A program made the position numbers and the translations under genes. 64,000 nucleotides of DNA from Streptomyces davaonensis JCM 4913 (GTDB lineage Bacteria; Actinomycetota; Actinomycetes; Streptomycetales; Streptomycetaceae), in contig NC_020504.1 in assembly GCF_000349325.1 (NCBI RefSeq), forward strand, positions 8,784,326-8,848,325. The letters are read 5' to 3'. Under the pieces are notes generated by a model. It searched no databases. It saw only the letters and a program-made list of their open reading frames with translations, and was not told where the DNA came from. Of this stretch, positions 33,766 through 43,142 are shown piece by piece; within the stretch, counting starts at the first letter, position 1, and every line of letters begins with the position of its first letter.

Positions 33766-34752
33766 TCACGCCTCGGCATGGACGGCGCTGTCCGACGGTT
33801 CGGCGGCGACGATCAGCACGCCCTGCTCCTCGCCCGAGGGCAGCGAGGCGCGCCGGACGAGGGACTCCCAGTTCCCCGGCCACACGGTGGCGGCGTCCCA
33901 CAGGATCCCCTCCAGCAGCACGCCGTCCAGCTTGGCGCCGCTGAGGTCCGCCCCGACGAAGTCACTGCTCGCCCGCTCGACTTCGGCGACGGCCCTGGCC
34001 AGCGCGTCCGCCTGGTCGCAGCCCTGGGTCAGATCGTCGATCAGGTCCTGGGTGACGGTGTCGACGCCGAACAGGTAGGCGGGGGAGGAGGATTCGAGGG
34101 TGGCGATCGCCGGTTCCAGCTCCTCGTCGAGCAGTTGCCGCACCCGGTACAGATCGTGCAGCAGCCGCTCGGCGGGCTCGGCGAGAGCCGCCTCGACCGC
34201 GGTGAGGTAATCGAGTCCGGTCAGCGTGACCGGGGGCCGCCGCGGCTTGGGCAACGCGGTCATCTCCCTCAGCCGCTCCCTGAGCTGTCCCACCACGAGC
34301 CCCGCGTGGCCGGCCGGCCGGGTGGTCTCCTCCAGGAGGTCATTGAGGTTCTGCACCAGGCGTACGGCGGCCCGCATGCCCTCCGCCAGGTCGGCGGGCC
34401 AGTAGCTGTGGGCGAGACGCAGCGCCTCCTGGCGGTACTTGACCCGCACCTGCGAGGGCCGGTTGGACAGCGGGCCCCGTTCCGCCAGCCGCGCTTCCAG
34501 CGCCGCGTTCCGCCGGCTCAGGGCGGCGCGCGCCTCCCGGGAGCGGCGGCGGGTGACGGCGGTACCCAGGGAGCGGTGGGTGGCCGCCAGGAGACGGTCC
34601 AGCGCGAGGTCCGGCGGACGCAGTTCGGGAATCCCGCCCTGCGCGGCGATGCGGTCGGTGACAGCGGTGCCCAAGTGTTCATGGGCCTTGGCCAGCAGTG
34701 CGTCGAGCGTGTCCGCGTGGCCGGGGGCACCGGGATCACGGTGGTGCGTCAT
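33766..34752 (-). CDS. Helical protein with pentapeptide-like C-terminus, paired with an ECF sigma factor
   Basis: 328 residues from the ATG at 34752, which overlaps the stop of the sigma-factor gene by 4 bp (ATGA). No membrane segment or signal peptide. Most is alpha-helical with two similar N-terminal repeats (LDALLAKAHEHLGTAVTDR and LDRLLAATHRSLGTAVTRR) and a charged coil. Near the C-terminus is FVGADLSGAKLDGVLLEGILWD, one short pentapeptide-repeat-like stretch (A-D/N-L-x-x). It is not a typical anti-sigma factor with a zinc motif. The coupling to sigma argues for a shared role, but none is known. Confidence 0.7.
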   Translation of the reverse strand: MTHHRDPGAPGHADTLDALLAKAHEHLGTAVTDRIAAQGGIPELRPPDLALDRLLAATHRSLGTAVTRRRSREARAALSRRNAALEARLAERGPLSNRPSQVRVKYRQEALRLAHSYWPADLAEGMRAAVRLVQNLNDLLEETTRPAGHAGLVVGQLRERLREMTALPKPRRPPVTLTGLDYLTAVEAALAEPAERLLHDLYRVRQLLDEELEPAIATLESSSPAYLFGVDTVTQDLIDDLTQGCDQADALARAVAEVERASSDFVGADLSGAKLDGVLLEGILWDAATVWPGNWESLVRRASLPSGEEQGVLIVAAEPSDSAVHAEA

Positions 34753-35336
34753 GTCGCCCTCCCGTCTCCGCCGATGCCGCCACCGAAGCGGCCTTCCAGC
34801 CCCAGCCCCTGCCGGAGCGCCGCCCTCGCGCGGGCCAGGTTCTGACGTACGGCCGCCTGCGTGGTGCCCATCGCACGGGCGCTCTCCTGCGTGGTGAAGC
34901 CGTCCAGATGCCAGGCCAGGGCCGCGCGTTGCTTGGCGGGCAGGCACAGCAGCAGGGAGATCACCCGGCGCTCCTCCTCACCCAACTCGGCCGCGTGGGC
35001 GGGCGTCTGCCAGCGGAGCGAGGCCCGGGGTTCGGGCATCTCGGCACAGGCGTCCTCGGGCTTGACCTGCTGACTCACCCAGGACCGCCAGGCGACGGTG
35101 CGCAGCCAGGCCCGCGGATGGGTCAACGACACTCCCGGCGCGCACATCTGGGTGAACGCGTCCTGCGCCGCGTCCTGCGCCTCCGCCCAGGACGCGCCGT
35201 GCAGCAGCAGGAAGCGGACCAGCGCCGGGTACTGCTCGTGGTGCAGCGCCTCGGCGAGTTCGATACCGGGTAAGGGCGCCGCGGTGGTCTCGACGTCGTC
35301 GGCGAGATCGACGTCAGTGCTGAGCGCGTCCTCCAT
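34749..35336 (-). CDS. RNA polymerase ECF-type sigma factor
   Basis: 195 residues from the ATG at 35336; a GTG three codons upstream (35345) is also possible. Region 2: ASWAEAQDAAQDAFTQM with HPRAWLRTVAWR. Region 4: CLPAKQRAALAWHLDGFTTQESARAMGTTQAAVRQNLARARAALR. The usual strong -10 binding residues of sigma2 are only partly recognisable, so it may be a specialised ECF member. It is the middle gene of a three-gene operon with a small membrane protein upstream (23-bp overlap) and a helical/pentapeptide protein downstream (4-bp overlap). Confidence 0.85.
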   Translation of the reverse strand: MEDALSTDVDLADDVETTAAPLPGIELAEALHHEQYPALVRFLLLHGASWAEAQDAAQDAFTQMCAPGVSLTHPRAWLRTVAWRSWVSQQVKPEDACAEMPEPRASLRWQTPAHAAELGEEERRVISLLLCLPAKQRAALAWHLDGFTTQESARAMGTTQAAVRQNLARARAALRQGLGLEGRFGGGIGGDGRAT

Positions 35337-35523
35337 GGCGGGCACCCCCGTTCCTGTGGGCCGGAACCGGTCGCGCGGCGCAGCGGATCCGGTCGGTCTG
35401 CCCGGCCTCGGTGATGCGCGCCATCTCCACCTCGGCGGTCAGCCGCTGCTGGGCCACCTTCACCACACCGTTGACGACGCTGACGGCCACGGTCACCACC
35501 GCTGCGACGATCACAGGATCCAT
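35314..35523 (-). CDS. Small membrane-anchored protein upstream of the sigma gene
   Basis: 69 residues from the ATG at 35523 (MDPVIVAAVVTVAVSVVNGV). One membrane segment (about 3-22) is followed by a basic, Gln/Arg-rich helical tail (VAQQRLTAEVEMARITEAGQ), with the C-terminus probably in the cytoplasm. It overlaps the sigma start by 23 bp on the same strand, and so is the first gene of the sigma operon. It might be an anchor or anti-sigma-like partner. No family is recognised. An in-frame start 13 codons upstream is possible but lacks a better ribosome site. Confidence 0.5.
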   Translation of the reverse strand: MDPVIVAAVVTVAVSVVNGVVKVAQQRLTAEVEMARITEAGQTDRIRCAARPVPAHRNGGARHGGRAQH

Positions 35524-35752
35524 TCGGCACGTTCCCCTTCCGGACGGCTTGCTCGGGTACACCCTTGTCTCCCGGGCACCACAACAGTGCGGATTTCTCC
35601 GGGAGTTGTGACATCTGCCAGGTCACGGCCGTAATGGCGGGGCACCCGCTGATCAAGCGGCGGTGACCGTGTGACCTGAGAAAAAGCCTCGTCGATGTCC
35701 CGGTGGAGGGGTTGTCCGGACAAGGCTTCGGCGCCTAGGGTCTGCCTGCGAG

Positions 35753-35766
35753 AGCAAGCGCTTTCT
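35753..35766 (+). promoter_or_regulatory. LacI-type operator before the Gfo/Idh operon
   Basis: AAGCGCTT at 35756-35763 is a perfect 8-bp palindrome with the central CG step of LacI/GalR-family sites, flanked by partly matching arms (AGC...TCT). It is 38 bp upstream of the ATG. No LacI gene is adjacent, so the repressor must lie elsewhere. Confidence 0.6.
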
Positions 35767-35803
35767 GCACAGGCATGCCCGTCGGCCGTTCGAGGAGCGC
35801 CGT

Positions 35804-36928
35804 ATGTCCTTGTCCCCCGCGACCCCCGTGCGCCGCCGCGTCGCCGTCGTCGGCACCGGCGCCATCGTCAGCGGCAGCCACCTGACCGCCCTCACGGCCC
35901 TCGCCGGCCGGACGGAACTGGTCGCCGCCGTGGACGTGGACCAGGGCAGGCTCGACGCCTTCCGGGACCTCGCGGGCGGGACCGTCACCGGCTACACCTC
36001 GATGGGCGCCATGCTGGACGCCGAACGCCCCGACCTGGTGCTCATCGGCACCCCGCCCGCCCTGCACCGGGAGCAGACGGTCGCCGCGCTCAGGACCGGC
36101 GCCTGGGTGCTGTGCGAGAAGCCGCTCACCCTCTCCCTCGCCGAGTACGACGAGATCGCCGCGGCCGAGGCCGAGTCCGGCGCCTACGCCTCCGTGGTCT
36201 TCCAGCACCGCTACGGCTCCGGCGCGGCGCACGCCCGCGAGCTGATCGCCGGCGGCGAGCTGGGTGCCCCGCGGGTCGCCCACTGCCAGACCACCTGGCA
36301 CCGGGACGCGGCCTACTACGCGGTGCCCTGGCGGGGCCGCTGGGCCAGCGAGGGCGGCGGCCCGACCATGGGCCACGGCATCCACCAGTACGACCTGCTG
36401 CTGCATCTGCTCGGCGAGTGGGAGGAGATCCGCGCCATGGCCGCGCGCCTGGTCCACGACACCGAGAGCGAGGACGTCTCCACCGCCCTGGTCCGCTTCA
36501 AGAGCGGTGCCCTGGCCACGGTCGTCAACAGCGTGCTCTCCCCGCACGAGGTCAGCCGCATCCGCGTCGACTGCGCCGACGCCACGGTCGAGCTGACCCA
36601 TCTGTACGGGCACCGCAACGAGGACTGGGTCTACACCCCGGCACCCCATGTCGCCGCCGACCGCGCCGCCGCCTGGCGCACCCCGGCCGCCGACGTGCCC
36701 AGCTCCCACACGGCCCAGCTCGGCGGCCTGCTCGACGCGTACGACGCGGGCGTACGGCCGCCGGGGAGCGGCCCCGAGGCGCGGGCCACGCTGGAATTCG
36801 CCGCCGCCCTGTACAAGTCGGCGTTCACCGGCCTGCCGGTCCGCTCCGGCGAGATCGTCCCGGGTGATCCTTTCTACGCGGCGATGCACGGCGATCACCC
36901 CGTCTGGGCCCCGAAGGAGCGCGCATGA
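35804..36928 (+). CDS. Gfo/Idh/MocA-family oxidoreductase
   Basis: 374 residues. The NAD(P)-binding Rossmann motif VAVVGTGAIVSGSHL is at about 13-27. The catalytic Lys is in LCEKPLTLSLAEYDEI and the Asp/His pair in GGPTMGHGIHQYDLLLHLLG. Members oxidise or isomerise inositols, sugars or sugar acids. It is the first gene of a three-gene operon (4-bp ATGA overlap with the next). A LacI-type box lies 38 bp upstream. The set looks like a plant-sugar catabolic module. Confidence 0.87.
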   Translation: MSLSPATPVRRRVAVVGTGAIVSGSHLTALTALAGRTELVAAVDVDQGRLDAFRDLAGGTVTGYTSMGAMLDAERPDLVLIGTPPALHREQTVAALRTGAWVLCEKPLTLSLAEYDEIAAAEAESGAYASVVFQHRYGSGAAHARELIAGGELGAPRVAHCQTTWHRDAAYYAVPWRGRWASEGGGPTMGHGIHQYDLLLHLLGEWEEIRAMAARLVHDTESEDVSTALVRFKSGALATVVNSVLSPHEVSRIRVDCADATVELTHLYGHRNEDWVYTPAPHVAADRAAAWRTPAADVPSSHTAQLGGLLDAYDAGVRPPGSGPEARATLEFAAALYKSAFTGLPVRSGEIVPGDPFYAAMHGDHPVWAPKERA

Positions 36929-37836
36929 GCATCCGAGTCAGCCACGCGTACGGCGAGCACATCGCGGTCGCGGCGGCGAACGGCACGGAGATCCTCCGCT
37001 ACGTGTACCGCCCCGACCCCGACGCCTTCGAGTCCCGCAAGCCCTACGCCCACCCGCTGCGCACTCTCGCCGGCAACACGGTCACCGGATACCGGCCGAG
37101 CGACCACCGCTGGCACAAGGGCCTCCAGATGACCGCGAGCCATCTGTCCGGGCAGAACTTCTGGGGCGGCAACAGCTACGTCCACGGCGAGGGCTATCGG
37201 CGCCTGCCCGAGCGGGTCGGCTCGATGCGGCACGACGGCTTCTCCGAATTCGCCCTGACCGACGACCGGTTCGCCTTCACCGAGGAACTGACCTGGGTGG
37301 AGCACGGCGGCGCCGAATGGGCCCGCGAGACGCGCGGCCTCACCGTCCACTCCGTCGACGAGGAGTCCGATTCCTGGGCCCTGGACTGGTCGATCCGGCT
37401 CACCAACGTACGCGATGAAGCACTGAGGTTCGGGTCGCCGACGACCGCCGGACGCGAGATGGCCGGCTACACCGGACTCCAGTGGCGCGGACCGCGGGAC
37501 TTCACCGGCGGCACGGCCTTCGCCCCCGGCACCGACGCCGAGAAGCTGATGGGCTCGCAGGGCCCCTGGCTGGCCTTCACCGCCGAGCACGACGACGTCG
37601 ACGCGCGCTCCACGGTCGTCTTCGCGCACGCGCCGGAGAACCTGGATGCCCTTCACGAGTCGCACTGGTTCGTGCGCTCCGAGCCGTTCCCCACGGTCGC
37701 GTTCTCCTGGGCGTTCTTCGAGGAGTTCGAGCTGGCGCCGGGGGAGTCCTTCGGCTACCGCTACCGGGTGGTGATCGCCGACGGGGCCTGGGACGCCGAG
37801 CGCGTGGCCACGCACCTGGACGGCCTGCCGTGGTGA
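36925..37836 (+). CDS. PmoA-like family protein (DUF6807)
   Basis: 303 residues; its ATG overlaps the oxidoreductase stop. The fold is beta-rich, with GNTVTGYRPSDHRWHKGLQMTA, FWGGNSYVHGEGYRRL, and a later AGREMAGYTGLQWRGPRDF and FAHAPENLDALHESHWFVR, all recognisable from the PmoA-like/DUF6807 family found in sugar-catabolic operons of Streptomyces and Bacteroides. The reaction is unknown. It is in the middle of the operon with Gfo/Idh and a cupin, whose GTG overlaps its stop codon. Confidence 0.78.
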   Translation: MSIRVSHAYGEHIAVAAANGTEILRYVYRPDPDAFESRKPYAHPLRTLAGNTVTGYRPSDHRWHKGLQMTASHLSGQNFWGGNSYVHGEGYRRLPERVGSMRHDGFSEFALTDDRFAFTEELTWVEHGGAEWARETRGLTVHSVDEESDSWALDWSIRLTNVRDEALRFGSPTTAGREMAGYTGLQWRGPRDFTGGTAFAPGTDAEKLMGSQGPWLAFTAEHDDVDARSTVVFAHAPENLDALHESHWFVRSEPFPTVAFSWAFFEEFELAPGESFGYRYRVVIADGAWDAERVATHLDGLPW

Positions 37837-38573
37837 GGCCCCACCCGTTGCCGGGCGCCGTCGGACTGTCCCACCTCAGCGCCTACGACTGGGAGGCCGC
37901 CGACGGCGTCTGCGGCGGCAGCCCGCATCTGCACCTGGTGTGCACCGAGGCGTACGTCGTCACCGGCGGCCGGGGCGCCGTGCAGACCCTGAGCCCCGAC
38001 GGCTACCGGGACATCCCGCTGGAGCCCGGCTCGGTCGCCTGGTTCACCCCCGGCACCGTGCACCGCATGGTCCAGGGCGGCGAGCTGCGCATCACCGTGC
38101 TGATGCAGAACAGCGGGCTGCCCGAGGCCGGGGACGCGGTCTTCACCTTTCCGCCCGAGGTGCTCACCGACCCCGAGAGGTACACGGCGGCGGCCACGCT
38201 CCCGCCCGGCACGGGAGAAGACGTGGCCGCGGCCGCCTGGCGCCGCAGGGACCTCGCCGTCGAGGGCTACCTAGTCCTGCGCGAGGCCCTCGTCGCGGGC
38301 GACACCGGCCCGTACCGGGAGTTCCAGCGGTCAGCCGCCCGCCTGGTCCGCGAGAAGGTGCCGGCCTGGCGCGAGCTGTGGCGGGCGGGAGCCCTGGCCA
38401 CCGCGGAACGCACCGGCGAGCAACTGGACGCGCTGGCCGCCGGTGAACCGGCGTACTTGGGCGAGGCGACCGCTCACGCGGCTGTGCCGACCCGGCTCGG
38501 CGGGTACGGGATGTGCGGCAGGCGGGACGAGTACGGGTTGCCGGGGACGACTCCGCCGTACGCCGAGGAGTGA
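37833..38573 (+). CDS. Cupin-domain protein
   Basis: 246 residues from the GTG at 37833 (GTGA overlap with the PmoA-like gene). The cupin barrel is seen in SPHLHLVCTEAYVVTGGRGAVQTL and LEPGSVAWFTPGTVHRMVQGG; metal-type His are H-x-H in the first motif and H in TVHR. A helical C-terminal extension (about 125-246) lacks a helix-turn-helix, so it is not an AraC regulator. It is likely an isomerase or binding protein in the same sugar pathway, unproven. Last gene of the operon. Confidence 0.75.
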   Translation: MRPHPLPGAVGLSHLSAYDWEAADGVCGGSPHLHLVCTEAYVVTGGRGAVQTLSPDGYRDIPLEPGSVAWFTPGTVHRMVQGGELRITVLMQNSGLPEAGDAVFTFPPEVLTDPERYTAAATLPPGTGEDVAAAAWRRRDLAVEGYLVLREALVAGDTGPYREFQRSAARLVREKVPAWRELWRAGALATAERTGEQLDALAAGEPAYLGEATAHAAVPTRLGGYGMCGRRDEYGLPGTTPPYAEE

Positions 38574-38607
38574 CACGCGCTCGCCGTCGCTGCCTGCCGC
38601 CATCCGG

Positions 38608-39657
38608 TCAGCGCGGCTCGTAGGCCTTCGGCAGGCGCATACCCCGGTCGGCCATGATCTGCCGTACCCGGTCGGGGTAGTTGGTGATGATGCCGTCCAC
38701 ACCGGCGTCCATCAGCGCCTCCACCGTGGCCGGGTCGTCGCAGGTCCACGGGACGACCTTCAGGCCGCGCTCGTGCGCCGCCTCGACCATGGCGGCGTCG
38801 GCGTAGAAGCGGAAGCCGGGGTCGCCGACCTTGCCGCTCTGCGGGAAGCCGTAGTTGGGGGAGAGGGTCGTGACCCCGGGGAGGGTGTCGGCGGCCTTCA
38901 CGAAGTCGCCGTCGTAGTCGTCGGCGTCGATACCGCCCAGCCAGGGGGAGGCGCCGTCCTTGCCGACCTGGAGGAAGTCGTAGTTGGTGAGCGCCACCAA
39001 CGGCCACCTGGGCGCGAGCTTGTGCATCGCCTTCAGCGCGCCCCAGTCGAAGGACTGGACGGTGACCTGCCGCTCGATACCGGACCGGTGGATCTCCTCG
39101 TAGACCCGGCGCACGAACAGCTCGCGGGGCGCGGTCTGTTCGGGGGCGCCCGCCTCCACCTTCGTCTCGACGTTGAGGGTGACCTGCCGCGCCTTGTACC
39201 GCTTGACCAGGTTCAGGACGTCCTTCAGCTCGACCATCCGCAGCCCGTCGATCTGCTCCTGGTCGGGATGGCCGGGCAGTTGCTGGTAGCCGCAGTTCAT
39301 GGTCCTGATCTGGGCCAGCGTCAGATCCTTGATGTACTTGCCGACGTACGGGTACATCGGGTCGCCCGGCACCAGGGGCGCGGTGTCCCGGCACTTGGTG
39401 GCGCTGACCTGCCGGTCGTGGGTGACGACGACCTTCTCGTCCTTGGTGATCTGGGTGTCCAGCTCCAGGGTGGACACGCCGAGGCGCAGGGCCTTGGCGA
39501 AGCCCTCCAGCGACGACTCGGTCGTCATGCCGAGACCGCCGCGATGGGCTTGGAGGTCGAAGGACTGCCGGTGCTGAGCGCCCGGTTCGGAAGCCACTGC
39601 GGGGACGGTGAACACCGGCATCAGCGCCAGGCCGGCGAGGACATGTCTTGCGGACAT
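38608..39657 (-). CDS. Secreted glycerophosphodiester phosphodiesterase
   Basis: 349 residues from the ATG at 39657 (GAGG upstream). A signal peptide (about 1-22) is cleaved near AVAS. The GDPD TIM barrel shows LQAHRGGLGMTTESSLEGFAKAL with the first His, TLELDTQITKDEKVVVTHDR with E, D and second His, and late VNVETKV-like and VPWTCDDPATVEALMDAGVDGIITNYPD. It hydrolyses glycerophosphodiesters (or teichoic acid/phospholipid head groups) to glycerol-3-phosphate outside the cell. It stands alone; convergent with the cupin gene 34 bp away. Confidence 0.88.
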   Translation of the reverse strand: MSARHVLAGLALMPVFTVPAVASEPGAQHRQSFDLQAHRGGLGMTTESSLEGFAKALRLGVSTLELDTQITKDEKVVVTHDRQVSATKCRDTAPLVPGDPMYPYVGKYIKDLTLAQIRTMNCGYQQLPGHPDQEQIDGLRMVELKDVLNLVKRYKARQVTLNVETKVEAGAPEQTAPRELFVRRVYEEIHRSGIERQVTVQSFDWGALKAMHKLAPRWPLVALTNYDFLQVGKDGASPWLGGIDADDYDGDFVKAADTLPGVTTLSPNYGFPQSGKVGDPGFRFYADAAMVEAAHERGLKVVPWTCDDPATVEALMDAGVDGIITNYPDRVRQIMADRGMRLPKAYEPR

Positions 39658-39797
39658 CGCAACCTCGATCATGTGGGTTCGGACGACCGGATGACGCTAG
39701 TTCGATGGCTCAGGCGCTCAACTGCCCTTGAATGAGGGCGCCGTGAACGATGGGCGAACGCCTCGCGGCGCACCCAGCGTGCCTTACGTTGAGGCGT

Positions 39798-40823
39798 ATG
39801 ACTACTGGAGACGCGCACGGACGGGTCCTCGTCATCGGCGGCTACGGCGCCGTCGGCACCGCGGTGGCCTCCCGGTTGGCGGAGTTCCTCCCCGGGCGGG
39901 TGGTTCCGGCGGGCCGGGACGAGATGCGGGCCCGGCGGCTCGGCGGGGTCCGGGTCGACGTCGGTGATCCGGACGGGTTCCGGCGGGTGCTGGACAAGCT
40001 GGCCGATGTGCGTGCGGTGGTGCTCTGCGTAGAGCCCGAGGACGCCTCGCTCGCCGAGGTCTGCCTGGAACGCGGGATCCATCTGGTGGACGTGGGCGCC
40101 TCGCGGGACCTCCTCGACGCCGTGGCCGACCTGGACGACGTCGCGGCCGGTGCCGGGGCCACGGCCGTGCTGAGCGTCGGGGTGGCGCCCGGTCTGACGA
40201 ACCTCCTCGCCCAGCGGGCCCACGAGGCGGTCGGCGGGGCGGAGCGGCTCGATCTGACCGTGCTGCTGGGCTCCGGCGAGCGGCACGGCACCGACGCCGT
40301 CCGCTGGACCGTCGAGGGCCTGGCCGAGCCGGTGACCGCCGTACCCCGCCAGGTGTTCCTGCCGGGCCACGGCACGCACCGCGCCCATCCGTTCCCGTTC
40401 TCCGACCAGCACACCCTGCGCCGCACGCTCGGCGTCCCGGAGGCGACGACCCGCCTGTGCCTGGACTCCCGCCCCCTGACCGCGGCGCTCTTCTCACTGC
40501 GCCGGACGGGACTCCTGCGCGGCGCCCGACGGGCACCGGTGCGGCACGCACTGACCGGCGCCTTCAGCCGCGTCCACCTCGGCGGGGACGCCTTCGCGGT
40601 CCGCGCCGACGCCGTGCGAGCCGACCGGCATGCCGCGTTCGCCCTCACCGGCCGGGAGCAGAGCCGGGTGACCGGCTTGGTCGCCGCCGAGGTCACCCGC
40701 GAACTGCTGACCGGACACCTACCGGCCGGGGTACACCACATCGAGCAACTCCCCGCACTGTCCGACCTGCCGGAGCGGCTGGCCCGCGACGGTGTGACGG
40801 TTTCGCGCCGCGCCCGCCCCTGA
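39798..40823 (+). CDS. Saccharopine dehydrogenase-like NAD(P)-binding protein
   Basis: 341 residues from the ATG at 39798. The N-terminal Rossmann motif VLVIGGYGAVGTAVASRLAEFL is at about 10-30, then VLCVEPEDASLAEVCLERGIHLVDV and VLSVGVAPGLTNLLAQ, matching the saccharopine dehydrogenase NADP-binding domain. The C-terminal half has no clear match. Members reduce or oxidise amino acids or related molecules; no substrate can be inferred. It ends 5 bp before a bidirectional hairpin. Confidence 0.8.
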   Translation: MTTGDAHGRVLVIGGYGAVGTAVASRLAEFLPGRVVPAGRDEMRARRLGGVRVDVGDPDGFRRVLDKLADVRAVVLCVEPEDASLAEVCLERGIHLVDVGASRDLLDAVADLDDVAAGAGATAVLSVGVAPGLTNLLAQRAHEAVGGAERLDLTVLLGSGERHGTDAVRWTVEGLAEPVTAVPRQVFLPGHGTHRAHPFPFSDQHTLRRTLGVPEATTRLCLDSRPLTAALFSLRRTGLLRGARRAPVRHALTGAFSRVHLGGDAFAVRADAVRADRHAAFALTGREQSRVTGLVAAEVTRELLTGHLPAGVHHIEQLPALSDLPERLARDGVTVSRRARP

Positions 40824-40828
40824 ACAGG

Positions 40829-40867
40829 CCTGTGCCCGGCCGCTGAGGGACAGCGGTCGGGCACAGG
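40829..40867. terminator. Bidirectional terminator between saccharopine-like gene and copA
   Basis: CCTGTGCCCG at 40829-40838 pairs with CGGGCACAGG at 40858-40867, continued inward by CGCTG/CAGCG to about 17 bp with one G-T wobble and a 5-nt loop (AGGGA). It lies between the stops of two convergent genes (40823 and 40884) and can end both transcripts. Confidence 0.85.
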
Positions 40868-40883
40868 GCGGTTGGCGTTGCTG

Positions 40884-43112
40884 TCAGTCGGCCGCGCGGA
40901 ACGACCGCAGTCGCAGCGAGTTGCCGACCACGAAGACCGACGAGAAGGCCATGGCCGCTCCGGCGAGCATCGGGTAGAGGAGGCCCGCCGCGGCCAGCGG
41001 CAGCGCGGCGACGTTGTAGGCGAAGGCCCAGAACAGGTTGGAGCGGATGGTGCCGAGGGTGCGGCGGGCCAGCCGGATGGCGTCCGCCGCGGCCCGCAGG
41101 TCACCGCGGACCAAGGTCAGGTCACCGGCCTCGATCGCCGCGTCCGTGCCGGTGCCCATCGCCAGACCGAGGTCGGCCTGGGCCAGCGCGGCCGCGTCGT
41201 TGACGCCGTCGCCGACCATCGCCACCGAACGCCCCTCGCCCTGGAGGCGCTTGACGACGTCCACCTTGTCCTGCGGCAGTACCTCGGCGATGACGTGCTC
41301 GGGCGCGATACCGACCTGGCGTGCCACGGATTCGGCGACGGCCCGGTTGTCCCCGGTGAGCAGCATGGGCGTCAGACCGAGCGCCCGCAGCCGGGTGATC
41401 GCCTCGGCGCTGGTCTCCTTCACGGCGTCGGCGACCTCCAGGACCGCCCGCGCCTCCCCGTCCCAGGCGACGGCGATGGCGGTGCGCCCGGCGGACTCCG
41501 CCTCGGACTTGGCCGCGGCCAGCCGCGCCGGCAGCTCCATCGCCCACTCCTCCAGCAGCCGCTCCCGGCCCACCAGGACCGCGTGGCCGTCGACGATGCC
41601 CTGCACGCCGAGCCCCGGAACGTTCGCGAAGTCCTCAGGGGCAGGCAGCGAACCGAGCTTCTCCAGGGCGCCGTCGGCGACGGCACGGGCGATGGGGTGC
41701 TCGGAGGAGTGCTCCAACGCACCCGCCAGCCGCAGCACTTCGGCCTCCTCGATGTGGTCGGCGGTGTGCACGGCCAGCAGGGTCATCTTCCCGGTGGTGA
41801 CGGTGCCGGTCTTGTCGAGGACGACGGTGTCGACCTTGCGGGTGGACTCCAGGACCTCCGGGCCCTTGATCAGGATGCCGAGCTGGGCGCCGCGCCCGGT
41901 TCCGACCATCAGCGCGGTCGGCGTGGCGAGGCCGAGGGCGCAGGGGCAGGCGATGATCAGTACGGCGACGGCGGCGGTGAAGGCGGCGGCCGGACCGGCG
42001 CCGCTGCCCAGCCAGAAGCCGAGGGTGCCCAAGGCCAGCGCGATCACGATCGGCACGAACACGGCCGAGATGCGGTCGGCGAGCCGCTGCGCCGCGGCCT
42101 TGCCGTTCTGTGCGTCCTCCACCAGCTTGGCCATCCGGGCCAGTTGGGTGTCGGCGCCGACCCGGGTGGCCTCGACGACGAGGCGTCCGCCCGCGTTGAT
42201 CGTGGCACCGGTGACCGCGTCGCCTGCGCTGACCTCGACCGGTACGGACTCGCCGGTGAGCATGGAGGCGTCCACCGCGGACGAGCCCTCGACGACGGTG
42301 CCGTCGGTGGCGATCTTCTCGCCGGGACGGACCAGGAAGCGGTCACCGACCTTCAACTCGCCCACCGGCACGGTCCGTTCGCTGCCGTCGGCGCCTATCA
42401 GGGTGACGTCCTTCGCGCCCAGCTCCAGCAGCGCCTTGAGCGCCGCGCCCGCCTTCCGCTTGGAACGGGCCTCGAAGTACCGTCCGGCCAGGATGAACGC
42501 GGTGACTCCGGCGGCCGCCTCCAGATAGATGTTGGCCGAGCCGTCACTGCGGGAGATGGTCAGCTCGAAGGGGTGGGTCATCCCGGGCTCGCCGGCGGTG
42601 CCGAAGAACAGCGCCCACAGCGACCACAGGAACGCGGCCGAGGTGCCGACCGAGATCAGCGTGTCCATGGTCGCGGCACCGTGCCGGGCGTTGGTGAACG
42701 CGGCCTTGTGGAACGGCCAGGCGGCGTAGGTCACGACCGGCGCCGCCAGGGTCAGGGAGAGCCACTGCCAGTACTCGAACTGGAGGGCCGGGATCATCGC
42801 CATCGCGATGACCGGCACGGCCAGCACGACCGCGGTGGTCAACCGCTCGCGCAGCGGCCGGAGTTCGTCACTCTCGAGGGCCCGCTCCGGTTCCGGCGTG
42901 GGTACTTGGGCGGAATACCCGGTCGCCTCGACGGTCGCGATCAGATCGTCGACGGACACGCCACCGCCGTAGGAGACCTTCGCCTTCTCCGTGGCGTAGT
43001 TGACGGTGGCGGTCACGCCGTCCATGCGGTTCAGCTTCTTCTCGATGCGCGCCGCACACGAGGCGCAGGTCATGCCGCCGATGGTGAGTTCGGTGTCGAG
43101 CGTGGTGGTCAC
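40884..43112 (-). CDS. copA: Copper-exporting P1B-type ATPase
   Basis: 742 residues. An N-terminal heavy-metal domain has GMTCASC (C16, C19). Eight membrane segments, with the TM6 metal motif CPC (IIACPCALG, about 383-391). The cytosolic domains show TGES, the phosphorylation motif DKTGT (about residue 430), the nucleotide-domain HP in SSEHPIARA, and GDGVND (about 632). It exports Cu(I). It is 30 bp downstream of copZ in the same operon and controlled by CsoR-type boxes upstream. No csoR is in the window. Confidence 0.93.
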   Translation of the reverse strand: MTTTLDTELTIGGMTCASCAARIEKKLNRMDGVTATVNYATEKAKVSYGGGVSVDDLIATVEATGYSAQVPTPEPERALESDELRPLRERLTTAVVLAVPVIAMAMIPALQFEYWQWLSLTLAAPVVTYAAWPFHKAAFTNARHGAATMDTLISVGTSAAFLWSLWALFFGTAGEPGMTHPFELTISRSDGSANIYLEAAAGVTAFILAGRYFEARSKRKAGAALKALLELGAKDVTLIGADGSERTVPVGELKVGDRFLVRPGEKIATDGTVVEGSSAVDASMLTGESVPVEVSAGDAVTGATINAGGRLVVEATRVGADTQLARMAKLVEDAQNGKAAAQRLADRISAVFVPIVIALALGTLGFWLGSGAGPAAAFTAAVAVLIIACPCALGLATPTALMVGTGRGAQLGILIKGPEVLESTRKVDTVVLDKTGTVTTGKMTLLAVHTADHIEEAEVLRLAGALEHSSEHPIARAVADGALEKLGSLPAPEDFANVPGLGVQGIVDGHAVLVGRERLLEEWAMELPARLAAAKSEAESAGRTAIAVAWDGEARAVLEVADAVKETSAEAITRLRALGLTPMLLTGDNRAVAESVARQVGIAPEHVIAEVLPQDKVDVVKRLQGEGRSVAMVGDGVNDAAALAQADLGLAMGTGTDAAIEAGDLTLVRGDLRAAADAIRLARRTLGTIRSNLFWAFAYNVAALPLAAAGLLYPMLAGAAMAFSSVFVVGNSLRLRSFRAAD

Positions 43113-43142
43113 TTCTCTGCTCCTCGTACGGTGCGGGCGGGA

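Noticed and set aside
41038..42528. Long open frame on the plus strand across copA (about 496 codons)
   Set aside because: It is the mirror frame of copA, which has all P1B ATPase motifs; long antisense frames are expected in GC-rich DNA. Its composition (Ser/Ala/Arg-rich, no fold signature) is artefactual.
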